A model generated the notes under the pieces. The model was not told the origin of the DNA, did not search any database, and saw nothing but the letters and a program-made list of their open reading frames with translations. Source: CAYLQA01 sp964385695 (GTDB lineage: Bacteria; Desulfobacterota; Desulfobulbia; Desulfobulbales; Desulfurivibrionaceae). Taken from it: a stretch of DNA of 49,525 nucleotides. Positions 21,815-31,471 of the stretch are shown piece after piece. Numbering within the stretch: position 1 is the stretch's first letter; every line of letters starts with the position of its first letter. A program made the translations under genes and the position numbers. The stretch covers positions 1-49,525 of the forward strand of contig CAYLQA010000028.1 in the NCBI GenBank assembly GCA_964385695.1. The letters are read 5' to 3'.

Positions 21815-23071
21815 ATGGCAGGTGCGAATGATTTGCGGATAGAGAGCAGAGTGATCCATGCGGCAATGTCTCCCACTGAATGGCAGGGGGCGACCTTGCC
21901 TCCCATTTTTCAGAATGCCGCCCATCGCCATGAAACAGCGGAAAATCTGGCGGCAACCTTTACCGGCCAGGCGAGCGATCATATCTATATGCGCCTGACC
22001 AATCCGACCAACAAGGTCCTGGAGGATAAGCTGACCCTTCTTGAGGGGGGAAAGGGCGCCATCTTCATGGCCTCCGGGATGGCGGCCATAACAAATGCCT
22101 GCCTGGCCTTGCTCCGCAGCGGCGATGAGTTTGTCTGCGGCAATTCGTTGTTCATGTCCACCTACGTTCTTTTTGCCAATGTCTTTAAAAAGTACGGCAT
22201 CACCGCCCGCTTTGTCGAATCCACCGACCTTGCGGCCCTGGAAGGGGCAGTCAATGAGAAGACCCGCTTTTGCTATCTTGAGACCATCGGCAACCCGAAG
22301 ATGGATGTGCCGGATATTGCCAAGGCGGCTGAGATAGCCCATCGCCATGGGCTGCCGCTGCTGGTGGACAATACCCTGGCCACGCCTCTGTTGTGTCGCC
22401 CATTGGAACTGGGAGCGGATATTGTCCTCCATTCCACCACCAAGTACCTGGCCGGGCACGGCGATGCCAGCGGCGGGGTGGTTATTGATGGCGGGAAGTT
22501 TGACTGGAACTCCGAGCGTTTCCCGGATTTTAAGCCCTTTGTCGAGCGTAAGGGTGATCTTGCCTACCGTGATAAGGTTTGGCGGGAGCATCATATCAAC
22601 TTCGGCACCACCCCGGCGCCGCTCCATGCCTATCTCTCACTGCTTGGCATTGATACCCTGGTCCTGCGTCTGGAACGCCAAATGGCCAATGCCATCCAGG
22701 TGGCGGAGTTTCTCGGCTCCCGGCCCGAGGTGCAGTGGGTCAACTTTCCGGCCCTTGCCCATCACCCCCAGCATGCGCTGGCTGAACAACAGTTTGGCGG
22801 CAAGGGTTTTGGGGGCATGCTGACCTTCGGCCTCAAGGATCAGGAGAGCTGCTTTCGTTTTATCAACAATTTGAAGATGGTCTACCATCTGGCCAATATT
22901 GGTGATTGCAAAAGCCTGGTTATTCACCCCTACTCGTCCCAGTATGCCTCTTTTACCGAAGAGGTACGGCAGAGTCTCTCCATTACCCCGGATCTGGTCC
23001 GGCTCTCAGTCGGTATCGAGGCGGTGGAGGATATCTGTGATGATATTGCCCAGGCCCTTGCGGCTATCTAG
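21815..23071 (+). CDS. metY: O-acetylhomoserine sulfhydrylase (aminocarboxypropyltransferase)
   Basis: PLP enzyme of the Cys/Met gamma family, 418 residues, which makes homocysteine from O-acetylhomoserine and sulfide, fitting a sulfide-rich organism. Visible landmarks are GAIFMASGMAAITNACLALL (cofactor phosphate loop), DNTLATPLLCRPLELGADI and the PLP lysine in HSTTKYLAGHGDASGG, then the C-terminal LSVGIEAVEDICDDI. The ATG follows CGAGGAGGGAGTT. It precedes metX by 20 bp, so metY-metX-metW form one operon. A gamma-lyase reaction is an alternative for the family but the metX neighbour supports MetY. Confidence 0.93.
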   Translation: MAGANDLRIESRVIHAAMSPTEWQGATLPPIFQNAAHRHETAENLAATFTGQASDHIYMRLTNPTNKVLEDKLTLLEGGKGAIFMASGMAAITNACLALLRSGDEFVCGNSLFMSTYVLFANVFKKYGITARFVESTDLAALEGAVNEKTRFCYLETIGNPKMDVPDIAKAAEIAHRHGLPLLVDNTLATPLLCRPLELGADIVLHSTTKYLAGHGDASGGVVIDGGKFDWNSERFPDFKPFVERKGDLAYRDKVWREHHINFGTTPAPLHAYLSLLGIDTLVLRLERQMANAIQVAEFLGSRPEVQWVNFPALAHHPQHALAEQQFGGKGFGGMLTFGLKDQESCFRFINNLKMVYHLANIGDCKSLVIHPYSSQYASFTEEVRQSLSITPDLVRLSVGIEAVEDICDDIAQALAAI

Positions 23072-23091
23072 AAAAGAGCGTAGGAACGAGA

Positions 23092-24240
23092 ATGGCTAAC
23101 ACCTCTGTCCCTTTGGTGAAAAAACGATTTTTCAGCCTTGCCGACTCTGACGGGGTGCTGCTACTCGACAGCGGTAAAGAGCTGGCGCCGGTGACCATCG
23201 CCTATGAAACCCTTGGCGAACTGGCTGCGGACGGGAAAAATGCAATTTTGATTCTGCATGCCCTCACCGGCGACTCCCATGTTGCCGGGAAGTACAGCCT
23301 TGAGGATGAAAAACCGGGCTGGTGGGACATCATGGTCGGTCCGGGCAAGGCCATTGATACGGAGAGGTACTTTGTCATCTGCTCCAATGTGCTTGGCGGC
23401 TGCATGGGTTCAAGCGGCCCCTCCTCAATCGATCCCGAGACAGCCCAGCCCTATGGTCTCACCTTTCCGGTACTGACCATCGGCGACATGGTCAAGGTGC
23501 AAAAACAGCTCATTGACCACCTCGGCATACAGCGATTACTGGCCGTGATCGGCGGTTCGGTGGGCGGGATGCAGGTCCTTGAGTGGTGCGTGCGTTATCC
23601 CGAGATGGTGGAGGCGGCTATCCCCTTGGCGACCACGGCTCGGCACTCTGCCCAGGCCATTGCCTTTAACGAGGTGGCGCGTCAGGCCATCATGGCTGAC
23701 CCAAATTGGAACGAGGGGCATTATTACGGCAAGGAAAAGCCCGGTGTGGGCCTGGCCGTAGCAAGAATGATCGGCCATATCACCTATCTTTCCGACGAGT
23801 CCATGCGCCAGAAGTTCGGTCGCGAATTGCAGAACAAGGATGCACTTTCCTTTCATTTTGATGCGGAGTTCCAGGTGGAGAGCTACCTCAGGTATCAGGG
23901 GACAAAGTTTGTTGAGCGTTTTGATGCCAACTCCTTTCTTTATCTTACCAAGGCGGCGGATTATTTTGACCTGGAAGCGCGCGTGAGCGGCGGCCTTGCC
24001 GAGGCATTTTCCAAAACGACCAGCAAGTTTCTGCTCGCCTCCTTTACCTCGGATTGGCTCTATCCGACCTATCAATCCCGTGATTTAGTGCGGGCGCTCA
24101 AGAAAAACGGGCTGGACGTAAGTTTTTGTGAGCTTGTCTCGGACTGGGGGCATGATGCCTTTTTGCTCCCCTGTGAAAGATTGCATAGATTGGTGGCTGA
24201 TTTTCTGACAAGGGTCTACCGCGAGTGGCAGGAGGCATAA
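23092..24240 (+). CDS. metX: Homoserine O-acetyltransferase
   Basis: Alpha/beta-hydrolase-fold enzyme that acetylates homoserine for methionine synthesis, 382 residues. The nucleophile elbow is GGSVGGMQVLEW, the acid lies in TSDWLYP and the histidine in DWGHDAFLLP. The oxyanion region CSNVLGGCMGSSGPSS is also typical of MetX. It follows metY by 20 bp and overlaps the possible GTG start of metW. In many bacteria MetX needs MetW for full activity, so the triple order is meaningful. MetX acts on acetyl- or succinyl-CoA; acetyl is favoured by the metY partner. Confidence 0.94.
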   Translation: MANTSVPLVKKRFFSLADSDGVLLLDSGKELAPVTIAYETLGELAADGKNAILILHALTGDSHVAGKYSLEDEKPGWWDIMVGPGKAIDTERYFVICSNVLGGCMGSSGPSSIDPETAQPYGLTFPVLTIGDMVKVQKQLIDHLGIQRLLAVIGGSVGGMQVLEWCVRYPEMVEAAIPLATTARHSAQAIAFNEVARQAIMADPNWNEGHYYGKEKPGVGLAVARMIGHITYLSDESMRQKFGRELQNKDALSFHFDAEFQVESYLRYQGTKFVERFDANSFLYLTKAADYFDLEARVSGGLAEAFSKTTSKFLLASFTSDWLYPTYQSRDLVRALKKNGLDVSFCELVSDWGHDAFLLPCERLHRLVADFLTRVYREWQEA

Positions 24241-24245
24241 GAGAG

Positions 24246-24860
24246 ATGCGTTTTGATCTACAGGTTATTGCCTCCTGGATTGAGCCCGGCGCAAAGGTCC
24301 TGGATCTTGGCTGCGGCGAAGGTGAGCTCCTTTCCTTTCTTAAAGAAGAGAAAGGGGTAAAGGGCACCGGTATTGAAAAGGACGAGCAGGAGGTAGCGGT
24401 CTGCATCTCAAAAGGGCTCTCGGTTTTGCAGGGAGATCTCAGCGAAGAGGTCGAAGATTGGCCCGCGGGCAGCTTTGATTACATTGTGCTCAGCCAGACC
24501 CTGCAGCAGGTGTATGAGCCGGATATTCTGCTTGAAAAACTCCTTGCCACCGGCAGCAAGGTCATTGTCAGTTTTCCCAACTTCAGTTACTGGCGCATTC
24601 GCCTGCAGCTTCTCTTTCGCGGCTATGCCCCCAAGAGTCATGAGCTGCCCTATGAGTGGTATGACACCCCCAATATCCGGGTGATCACCCTGACGGACTT
24701 CAGGCGTTTTGCTCGGGAAAAGGGGCTGAAGATCCTCAAGGAGGTGGCGATCAACACCCACCGCCATGCCCTGGAGGGCAATATTGTCCGGTTCCTCCCA
24801 GACCTCAGGGCAACCTATGGCATTTTTCTCGTGGAAAAGAATTCCGTTGGGGGGAAATAA
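24246..24860 (+). CDS. metW: Methionine biosynthesis protein MetW
   Basis: Class-I methyltransferase-like protein of 204 residues that activates MetX. The SAM-binding loop is VLDLGCGEGELLSFL, followed by GTGIEKDEQEV and FDYIVLSQTLQQV. The segment SFPNFSYWRIRLQLLFRG and the C-terminal HRHALEGNIVRFLP mark the family. I start at ATG 24246 because AGGAGG lies 10 nt upstream; a GTG start at 24225 would overlap metX by 16 nt. It ends the metYXW operon, facing a response regulator gene on the other strand. Confidence 0.9.
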   Translation: MRFDLQVIASWIEPGAKVLDLGCGEGELLSFLKEEKGVKGTGIEKDEQEVAVCISKGLSVLQGDLSEEVEDWPAGSFDYIVLSQTLQQVYEPDILLEKLLATGSKVIVSFPNFSYWRIRLQLLFRGYAPKSHELPYEWYDTPNIRVITLTDFRRFAREKGLKILKEVAINTHRHALEGNIVRFLPDLRATYGIFLVEKNSVGGK

Positions 24861-24903
24861 AGGCTGAGTGGGGTTGGTTGTGCACGGGGAAACCTTGTCT
24901 GGG

Positions 24904-25386
24904 TCAGCGGATCCGGGCAAAAAGTTTGAGGTATTCCCTTTCGTATTCTTTGAGTTCCTCAGACTGTTTGGCCACCAGGGATTTGATTATATCCCGTTGC
25001 AGTTTGTTTTCCAGGTGGGTTTTGGTCCTTGCTTTGACGATGGAAATATTAAAGGGCTTTTTTATGTAGTCTACGGCGCCGAATTCCAACCCTCGTGTCT
25101 CATCTTTGTCGTCTGTTTTGGCGGTGATGAAGATGATAGGGATTTCTTTTGTCGCCGGAGAGCTCTTGAGTTTTTTGCAGACGGAATAGCCATCAATATC
25201 GGGCATCATCACGTCAAGCAGGATAAGGTCTGGCAGAGGTTGTTTGTCCGCTCTTTCAAGGGCCTGGGAGCCACTTGTCGCCACAGCAATTTCATAGTCA
25301 TCTTTAAGTGTTTGGGCCAAGAGTTTAATATTAACCGGTTCGTCGTCAATGATGAGAATTGTTTGTTTTTTGCCGCTAGTCGCCAT
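24904..25386 (-). CDS. Single receiver-domain response regulator
   Basis: A 160-residue receiver protein with no effector domain: ILIIDDEPVNIKLLAQTL, acceptor Asp58 in LILLDVMMPDIDGY, then FITAKTD and VDYIKKPF. The last ~30 residues form a charged helix with a Glu-rich coiled-coil look (KQSEELKEYEREYLKLFA). It closely resembles the receiver part of the broken HD-GYP gene upstream on the same strand, so it may be a shared-ancestry copy. It probably acts downstream of the hybrid kinase 1.2 kb away, by context. Confidence 0.9.
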   Translation of the reverse strand: MATSGKKQTILIIDDEPVNIKLLAQTLKDDYEIAVATSGSQALERADKQPLPDLILLDVMMPDIDGYSVCKKLKSSPATKEIPIIFITAKTDDKDETRGLEFGAVDYIKKPFNISIVKARTKTHLENKLQRDIIKSLVAKQSEELKEYEREYLKLFARIR

Positions 25387-25578
25387 GATTTATTACTCCT
25401 AACATCTCTTCGATAAGCCCACTGAACAATGTGGAAATACTCAATTTCTTTAGTTTACAGGCTCTTTTTAGGACAAGCAATACGGGAAAAATACTGGTTC
25501 GTTTGGCCGGAAGCGGTGGCGGGTGTAATCAAGGGGGCTGACACCCTAATGATCCGGTATGCTCAAGGTCCTATTTCG

Positions 25579-26627
25579 CTACAGCGAAGCGTCTTCTGTG
25601 TATGAACTAAATATCTCAGCAAACTTTGTGGCCGAACGCCCAAAGGCCGCAAGAATATCCGGGTCGAAATGCTCCGGCATGGTTCTGCCATCCCCCTTGG
25701 TGATGATCTCACAGCTCTTTTCATGGCTGAAACCCTCTTTGTATGGGCGTTTGCTGCGCAGGGCATCATACTGGTCGGAAATATTCATCAGCCTGGCGCA
25801 AAGAGGGATTTCTTCACCCCTTAGTTTGTCCGGATACCCTTTGCCATCCCATCGTTCGTGGTGGTAGAGGGCTATTTTTCTGGCCATCTGCAGGTAGGGC
25901 GAGTCGGACTGGGCGAGTATGTTGCCGCCGATGGTCGTGTGGCTTTGCATGACAAGCCACTCCTCCTCGGTAAGTTGCCCGGGTTTGAGGAGAATGCTGT
26001 CCGGGACACCGACCTTGCCCAAATCGTGCATGGGCGCAGCATGGAATATGGCATCGATATATTCTTCGTCTTGATGTGTTCGCCGGTTTCCGGATCCTTA
26101 TATTCAGAGGCCAGGGTGAGGCGATAGATGGCATCGAGGTAGCCGCTTTTTACCTGTTCATGGACGTGGGTCAGCTCTTTCAGAGCCTTATGCACCTCAT
26201 GGGTTTTTTCCTCAACCTGATGCTCCAGCCGGTCCCTGTATTTTTTGAGATCCAGATGGGTACGGACCCTGTTGCGGAGGATGGGCAGTCGAATGGGTTT
26301 GGTAATGTAGTCGACAGCCCCAAGGTCAAATCCTTTGGACTCATCGGCGGTTTGGTTCATTGCGGAGATAAATATGACGGGGATATTTTCGGTGTTGCTG
26401 TCTGTTTTGAGGTGCCGGCAGACCTCATAGCCATCCATTTCAGGCATCATGATATCCAGCAAGATGAGATCCGGCCGTTGGTTTCTCTTTGCAAGCGCAA
26501 GGGCCTCGCTTCCGCTTTTGGCAACGATAACCTTGTAGTCTTTGCCCAGGGCCGCTGCCAAAATTTTGACGTTCACCGGTTCATCATCCACCACCAGGAT
26601 GTTCGGTTTTTCTTGGGTTGCGTTCAT
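25579..26627 (-). pseudogene. Receiver-HD-GYP protein broken by frameshift and deletion
   Basis: The front half (start ATG 26627) is a receiver domain with Asp58 (LILLDIMMPEMDGY), a coiled coil and the start of an HD-GYP domain ending TGEHIK. At about 26059-26081 the frame changes. The other frame then carries EEYIDAIFHAAPMHDLGK with the HD residues and HHERWDGKGYP with the GYP motif to a stop at 25579. Between HIK and EEYID about 15-19 residues that HD-GYP proteins normally have are absent, so a short deletion, not a multiple of 3, seems to have fused the parts. The family degrades c-di-GMP; as read, the domain would not be made. Sequencing error cannot explain the missing block. Confidence 0.75.
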
Positions 26628-26628
26628 T

Positions 26629-29600
26629 TTATAATTCCGGCCCGGCCAAGGAGGGGATGTCAAGTTGATCCCTGATGGCTGTCAGGCTCAATTGGGCAGC
26701 TTTAAAGTCAAAGCTTTCCAACTGCTCGGCGAGATTTGTCATCTGGGTCTCTGTTTCCAGAGACGCGGGGATCTGTTCTTGCATGGTTACAAAATGATCT
26801 CCTGCCTCAAAGCTGTTTTCACTGATGAGACGGGCAAGTATGTTCATGCTTTTTTCTATCTCTTCCTTGGTTACAAAGGTCCTGGTTGGCTTATCAGCTT
26901 GCGGTGTTGCCCCTTGAGGGCCCAGTCCCTCGATAGAATCAAGAACTTCTGATAGGGCTGCTTGCACTTCGTCGATAAGTCCTGAAAGCCGTTGTGTTTC
27001 GTTGTTGTTTGAGGCCGCCTCCAGGTTGCACGCGGCTTTTTGAAGCCCCGTGGCCGCAAGATTGCCTGCTACGCCCTTTAGGGTATGGGCAATGAGGCTT
27101 ACCTTTTTCAAGTCTTGTTCGTCCAGAGCGAGACTCAATTCCAAGATTGCATCGCTATGGCTTTTGGAAAATTCTTTGAGCAGTTTCAGGAAAAATGCCT
27201 TGTTGCCGGAAAGTCTGTTCAGGGCCTCCTTAACGTTTAAGCCGGGCATGGTCTCAGGCAGGAGGTCGTCTGCGGCAGCACCGATTTCCAAGTCGGGTTT
27301 TGTCTCCCTGGCTGCAACGGCGGTGGTATCTGAAGGCCGAATACACTTTTTTAGGGTGGAAAAGAGTTCGTTCTCGTCAATGGGCTTCGTTACATAATCA
27401 TCCATACCTGCCTGGATACATTTTTCCCGATATCCACTGAGCGCATGGGCTGTCATGGCAATAATGGGCAGCGTATTGAAATTTTCATCTTTTCGTATCT
27501 CTTGCGTCGCCTCAAATCCGTCCATCTCCGGCATTTGGATATCCATCAGGACAGCGTCATATGTGCTTTCATGAACTGCCGCAACTGCCTCCTTGCCCGT
27601 GGCGGCAAGATCGACCTTTATTCCGCGATTATGCAATATTTCCTTAGCAACCAACTGGTTGATGCTATTATCCTCGGCCAAAAGAATTTTGCATCCTTCA
27701 AAATAATCAATGCTTGAATATTCATCCTCTTGCAAAAAGCTGTCGTGGGTTTCCAGGTGGTCCTGGGCAAAGAGTTCCAGGATGGTATGGAAAAGGCGTG
27801 AGCGTTTTATCGGCTTGCTCATGAACAAAGTGACAGCCGCCGTCTTTGCCATGCGCAGCTCCTTTTCGTTGCCCAGGGCCGAAATAAGGATAATGGGTGT
27901 TTCTTTGTACTCGTCGCGTATGGCGATCTTTTGGGCCAAAGTTATGCCGTTAATACCCGGCATCGTAAGATCTGTGATGATCAGGTCAAAAGAGGGCTCT
28001 CCTTTTGGGAGCCCGTTTATCCTGGCAAGGGTTTCTTCCCCGGAAGCATATGTTTCCACAACACATTGGAAGGATTTGAGCATTTTTTTGAGTGTTGCCC
28101 GTAGGACCTTGTTGTCGTCTATCACCAGAACCCTCAGTCCGGTCAAGGCCGGTGGCATGACAAGTTGTTTGACCTTGGCATCTTGGGAAAGGGAGAACTT
28201 GCCGGTGAAGGTGAAAATAGTGCCCTTGCCAACCTCGCTTTTTACCTGGATACCACCGTCCATCATGGTGATAAGTTTTTTGCTGATGGACAGTCCCAGG
28301 CCGGTGCCACCATACATTCTCGTCGTCGAAGTGTCTTCCTGGGAAAAAGACTCAAAGAGATGATCCACCTTCTCTTTCTTGATTCCTGTTCCAGTGTCCT
28401 CAACGCTGAATTGAAGGGTTGCCATGTCGTCAGACTTTTCAAGACAAGAAACAGAGACAATAATATTGCCCTGATTGGTAAATTTGACGGCATTGCCGAC
28501 AAGGTTAATGAGAATTTGCCTGAGCCGTAATGGGTCTCCGATGACCTGGCTTGGCAGGTCGTCTTCGGTTGTGATAAAGAGTTCCAGTCCTGCTTTTTCG
28601 GCAATTTTATTGCTGAACATATCTGCAAGATCTTCCAGAGGCTTGTGGATATCAAAGGCGATTTCTTCAAGATCCAACTTGCCGGCCTCGATTTTTGAAA
28701 AATCGAGAACATCATTGATGATACCGAGCAGGGATTGGCCGGAGTCCTGCATCACTGTGAGATAGTTCTTAACCTTGGATGGAAGCTTTTCTTTGAGAGA
28801 AAGGTTGGCCATGCCGATGATGGCGTTCATGGGTGTGCGGATTTCATGGCTCATGTTGGCCAGAAACTCCGATTTTGCCTTATTCGCGGCTTCTGCCTTT
28901 TGTTCGGCCATGCTTCTCTCATGGGCCTCCCGCTTAAGATCTCGGGTTCTTTCTGCAACCTCTTGCTCAAGCTGGTGGGCATACTGGGCTTGGAGTGCGG
29001 TTTTTTCACGCTCCTGCAGCCTGAACCTGTCAGCCAGACCCATGAAGAGAATGATAACCTCCCAGGCCGAACCTATCTGCAGGCTCCACCGGGTAAAAGG
29101 GGTGTTGGGCAGGATGCTGAAGGTCTTGAGGGAGTAGACAACTACCCCGACGAGAAACGCCAGCCAGGCAAAGGAATAAAACAGAGCCGGTCGGTGGCCT
29201 TTGGCTGCGCAAGCTAACCCTGCGGCAATAAGAAAAATGACGCACAGACAAAAGCTGGTGGAGAGGCGGATGCTCAATGAATAACTGGTGAAAAGCGAGA
29301 TCAGGGCCCCGAATACAGCCATCCAGGCGAGGACAATCAGGATTTTATCCAGCCTTGGGACAAGGATGTTGGTGTCGAGTGCCTTGCGGGTAAAAAAGAT
29401 GGCAAAGGTAAAGGAAAAGAAAATGAAAAATGGAATATTGTTGTTCGCCCACCAGAGGGAGTTGGGCCAAAAATGCTGAAAGGCAAGACCGTTGATGCTG
29501 AGCTGGAAGAGGGAATAGCCGCCAATGAATAGAAAATAATAGAGGTAAGTGGTATCGAGAAAGCCAAAATAAACAAACAGGCTGAAGACAAGCATCGTGA

Positions 29601-30261
29601 TCATGATGCCGTAATAGATCCCCAGTAGAGACTGCTCGGTGGAGATCCTTTCAGAAAGGGCTGTTTGCGACAGAAGGATGAGGGGGAAATTCATGGAGCT
29701 GGTGGTCTGGCAGCGCAGGTAAAACGTTTTTTCATCTTGGGGCGCTATGTCCACTGGGAAGATAAAATTGCGGAATTTGATTTCTCTTTGGGCAAAAGGG
29801 TGGGTGTCGCCGGCTTCTGTAACTGTATACCCTTCTGCCGAAGGCGTATAGAAATCGATATGATCCAAAAGGGGATAGTTGACCTCAAGAAAGAACTTTT
29901 GCCCTTTCGGTTGCGTATTGACAACAGTGAAGCGCAACCAATACGCGGACTCGGTAAAGCCGAATCCTGGAGTTTCTACGTTGCTTTTTGTAAATCGGAT
30001 AGCCTTTGGGGCTGTGAGCACATCGTCGATGGTCAACTGCGTTGTGGGGTCCTCAAGTATTTCCAGGTACGTCCCGAGTGAAACTTTTCCGCTTGTCTCG
30101 GTGAGGATGACTTTTTTTGCAGCAGGATCCACGTTGGCAAAGAGGGTGGCTGGGCAATAAAGCAGAAATAGAAAACAGTAAATGGTGAAAAGTTGAAAGA
30201 AAACAGTGGCTTGCTTGCGGTTTGTTTGCTTGGGGACGCGATTTGTCTTGTGTCTGATCAT
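26629..30261 (-). CDS. 7TMR-DISM hybrid sensor histidine kinase (two receivers plus HPt)
   Basis: A 1210-residue membrane sensor. An N-terminal hydrophobic segment (~22-42) is followed by a periplasmic 7TMR-DISMED2-like domain (~55-200) and seven membrane helices (~205-410). Then come a coiled coil, HisKA with His472 in NMSHEIRTPMNAIIG, an HATPase (GNAVKF, DTGTGIKKEK, GGTGLGLSI), a receiver with Asp764 (IITDLTMPG), a second receiver with Asp907 (VLMDIQMPEMDGF) and an HPt with His1059 (AHTLKGVAGNL). A complete phosphorelay in one chain. The extracellular domain usually senses carbohydrates or other ligands. The downstream HD-GYP gene starts one base after its stop. Confidence 0.93.
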   Translation of the reverse strand: MIRHKTNRVPKQTNRKQATVFFQLFTIYCFLFLLYCPATLFANVDPAAKKVILTETSGKVSLGTYLEILEDPTTQLTIDDVLTAPKAIRFTKSNVETPGFGFTESAYWLRFTVVNTQPKGQKFFLEVNYPLLDHIDFYTPSAEGYTVTEAGDTHPFAQREIKFRNFIFPVDIAPQDEKTFYLRCQTTSSMNFPLILLSQTALSERISTEQSLLGIYYGIMITMLVFSLFVYFGFLDTTYLYYFLFIGGYSLFQLSINGLAFQHFWPNSLWWANNNIPFFIFFSFTFAIFFTRKALDTNILVPRLDKILIVLAWMAVFGALISLFTSYSLSIRLSTSFCLCVIFLIAAGLACAAKGHRPALFYSFAWLAFLVGVVVYSLKTFSILPNTPFTRWSLQIGSAWEVIILFMGLADRFRLQEREKTALQAQYAHQLEQEVAERTRDLKREAHERSMAEQKAEAANKAKSEFLANMSHEIRTPMNAIIGMANLSLKEKLPSKVKNYLTVMQDSGQSLLGIINDVLDFSKIEAGKLDLEEIAFDIHKPLEDLADMFSNKIAEKAGLELFITTEDDLPSQVIGDPLRLRQILINLVGNAVKFTNQGNIIVSVSCLEKSDDMATLQFSVEDTGTGIKKEKVDHLFESFSQEDTSTTRMYGGTGLGLSISKKLITMMDGGIQVKSEVGKGTIFTFTGKFSLSQDAKVKQLVMPPALTGLRVLVIDDNKVLRATLKKMLKSFQCVVETYASGEETLARINGLPKGEPSFDLIITDLTMPGINGITLAQKIAIRDEYKETPIILISALGNEKELRMAKTAAVTLFMSKPIKRSRLFHTILELFAQDHLETHDSFLQEDEYSSIDYFEGCKILLAEDNSINQLVAKEILHNRGIKVDLAATGKEAVAAVHESTYDAVLMDIQMPEMDGFEATQEIRKDENFNTLPIIAMTAHALSGYREKCIQAGMDDYVTKPIDENELFSTLKKCIRPSDTTAVAARETKPDLEIGAAADDLLPETMPGLNVKEALNRLSGNKAFFLKLLKEFSKSHSDAILELSLALDEQDLKKVSLIAHTLKGVAGNLAATGLQKAACNLEAASNNNETQRLSGLIDEVQAALSEVLDSIEGLGPQGATPQADKPTRTFVTKEEIEKSMNILARLISENSFEAGDHFVTMQEQIPASLETETQMTNLAEQLESFDFKAAQLSLTAIRDQLDIPSLAGPEL

Positions 30262-30403
30262 TGAGCAGGAAGTGGAGTTTTTTTATTCGGAAACCACACT
30301 CCATCCTGACTTTTATCTGGGCGTATCCCCCGAGTTGGCCCGGTAAAAAAGAACTGCCAGGGTGAGCGTGGACTTGAAATCCTGTCAAATTATCGCATCG
30401 AAA

Positions 30404-30820
30404 TCAGATTTGGGCCATAATTTTTTCCAAAATATGTGAAAATTGTTTCTGTTCGTCTGAGGTCAGGGTGGAGGTGAGCTCCTTGGTGAGTTGCAGATGA
30501 AACTGGTGATGTTCTTTGAAGAACTCCCTTCCCTTGTCGGTCAGGTCAATAAGAAATGAGCGCCTGTCCGACTCGTGCGGCCGTCTTTCTAAAAGGCCAT
30601 TCTGTTCAAGGCGATCCACCATAACGGTCAGGGTGCCGGTGGTGACCCCCATCTTCTGGGCCAGCTCCTTCATGCGTAGGGGCTTGGCATGGCCGACGAT
30701 CTCAATGGTGTGCATCTGGGCCGGAGAAAGGCCGGAGCCTTTCACCACTGCCAGTTCCCAGGAGGAGATTTTTTCGTAAAATTCGATGATTTGATGTGAG
30801 AGATCTTCTAAAGAGGGCAT
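30404..30820 (-). CDS. MarR-family transcriptional regulator
   Basis: Winged-helix dimeric repressor of 138 residues. Helix-turn-helix and wing are visible as RMKELAQKMGVTTGTLTVMVDRLEQNGLLERR, written here in parts: RMKELAQKMGV, then TTGTLTVMVDRLEQNG, then the wing DRRSFLIDLTDKG. I chose ATG 30820, which overlaps the stop of the PAS gene as TAATG, a coupled start; a longer frame to 30931 would sit inside that gene. It is the last gene of a transporter-PAS-MarR unit, so it may repress this operon through the dyad near 32306-32319. Confidence 0.88.
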   Translation of the reverse strand: MPSLEDLSHQIIEFYEKISSWELAVVKGSGLSPAQMHTIEIVGHAKPLRMKELAQKMGVTTGTLTVMVDRLEQNGLLERRPHESDRRSFLIDLTDKGREFFKEHHQFHLQLTKELTSTLTSDEQKQFSHILEKIMAQI

Positions 30821-31461
30821 TATTTTTTTTGGAATATTTCGGGGTAAAGGATTGGTGCGCATTGGGGGCAAATGCCGTGGCTGAAGTCGATGCCAAGGTG
30901 CTCGTGCAGGTAATCTGCCGGAGGGATCCATTCGCCGTTTTCATCGCGGATACTTTTGCAGTGAGCGCAGATGGGTAAAAAACCGTTGAGCTTCTCGCTG
31001 GCAAGGGTCTTTTGCAAAGAGAGCAGGGTTTGCTCTTGTGCCTCTGTCTGTTTTCTTTCTTCCGTAATATCCTGCAGGGTTTCGATGGCCCCGACAATGA
31101 GGCCGTCGTCATCATAGACCGGCGCGGCATCGAAAAGAACGTAACGTTTCTTGCCCCCCAGGTCCTCAAACCAGCCCTCTGCCTGCATGCCATCCGGGAC
31201 AAGGGGAGATTCGCGAAATGTCTGGTAATGGTCTGCCACTTCATCATACTGGGCTGAAATAACAAGATCGGCCAGGCACGGCCTTTTTTGGCGATAAAAT
31301 GCCTGCCAGTGTTTGTCGGTGCCAAGCATTTTTTCCGTTGTCAGTCCGGTAAGCTCTTCACTGGCCTTATTCCAGAATATCACCCTATGTTCCGGGTCAA
31401 TGACAAAGGTAGCTATTGCGGAGTGGCTAAACGCTTCCAGGGGCAACGATGAAGTATCCAT
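30820..31461 (-). CDS. PAS-domain protein with Cys-rich C-terminal motif
   Basis: A 213-residue cytoplasmic sensor-like protein. The PAS domain spans ~10-130 (FVIDPEHRVIFWNKASEELTG). The C-terminal part has LPICAHCKSIRDENGEWI and HGICPQC, a conserved module found after PAS domains in many bacteria and probably metal- or redox-sensitive (two CxxC pairs, by analogy). No kinase or output domain is present. ATG 31461 is favoured because the longer frame overlaps the transporter gene by 44 nt. It is coupled to marR downstream. Confidence 0.85.
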   Translation of the reverse strand: MDTSSLPLEAFSHSAIATFVIDPEHRVIFWNKASEELTGLTTEKMLGTDKHWQAFYRQKRPCLADLVISAQYDEVADHYQTFRESPLVPDGMQAEGWFEDLGGKKRYVLFDAAPVYDDDGLIVGAIETLQDITEERKQTEAQEQTLLSLQKTLASEKLNGFLPICAHCKSIRDENGEWIPPADYLHEHLGIDFSHGICPQCAPILYPEIFQKK

Positions 31462-31471
31462 GCCCCTCAAT

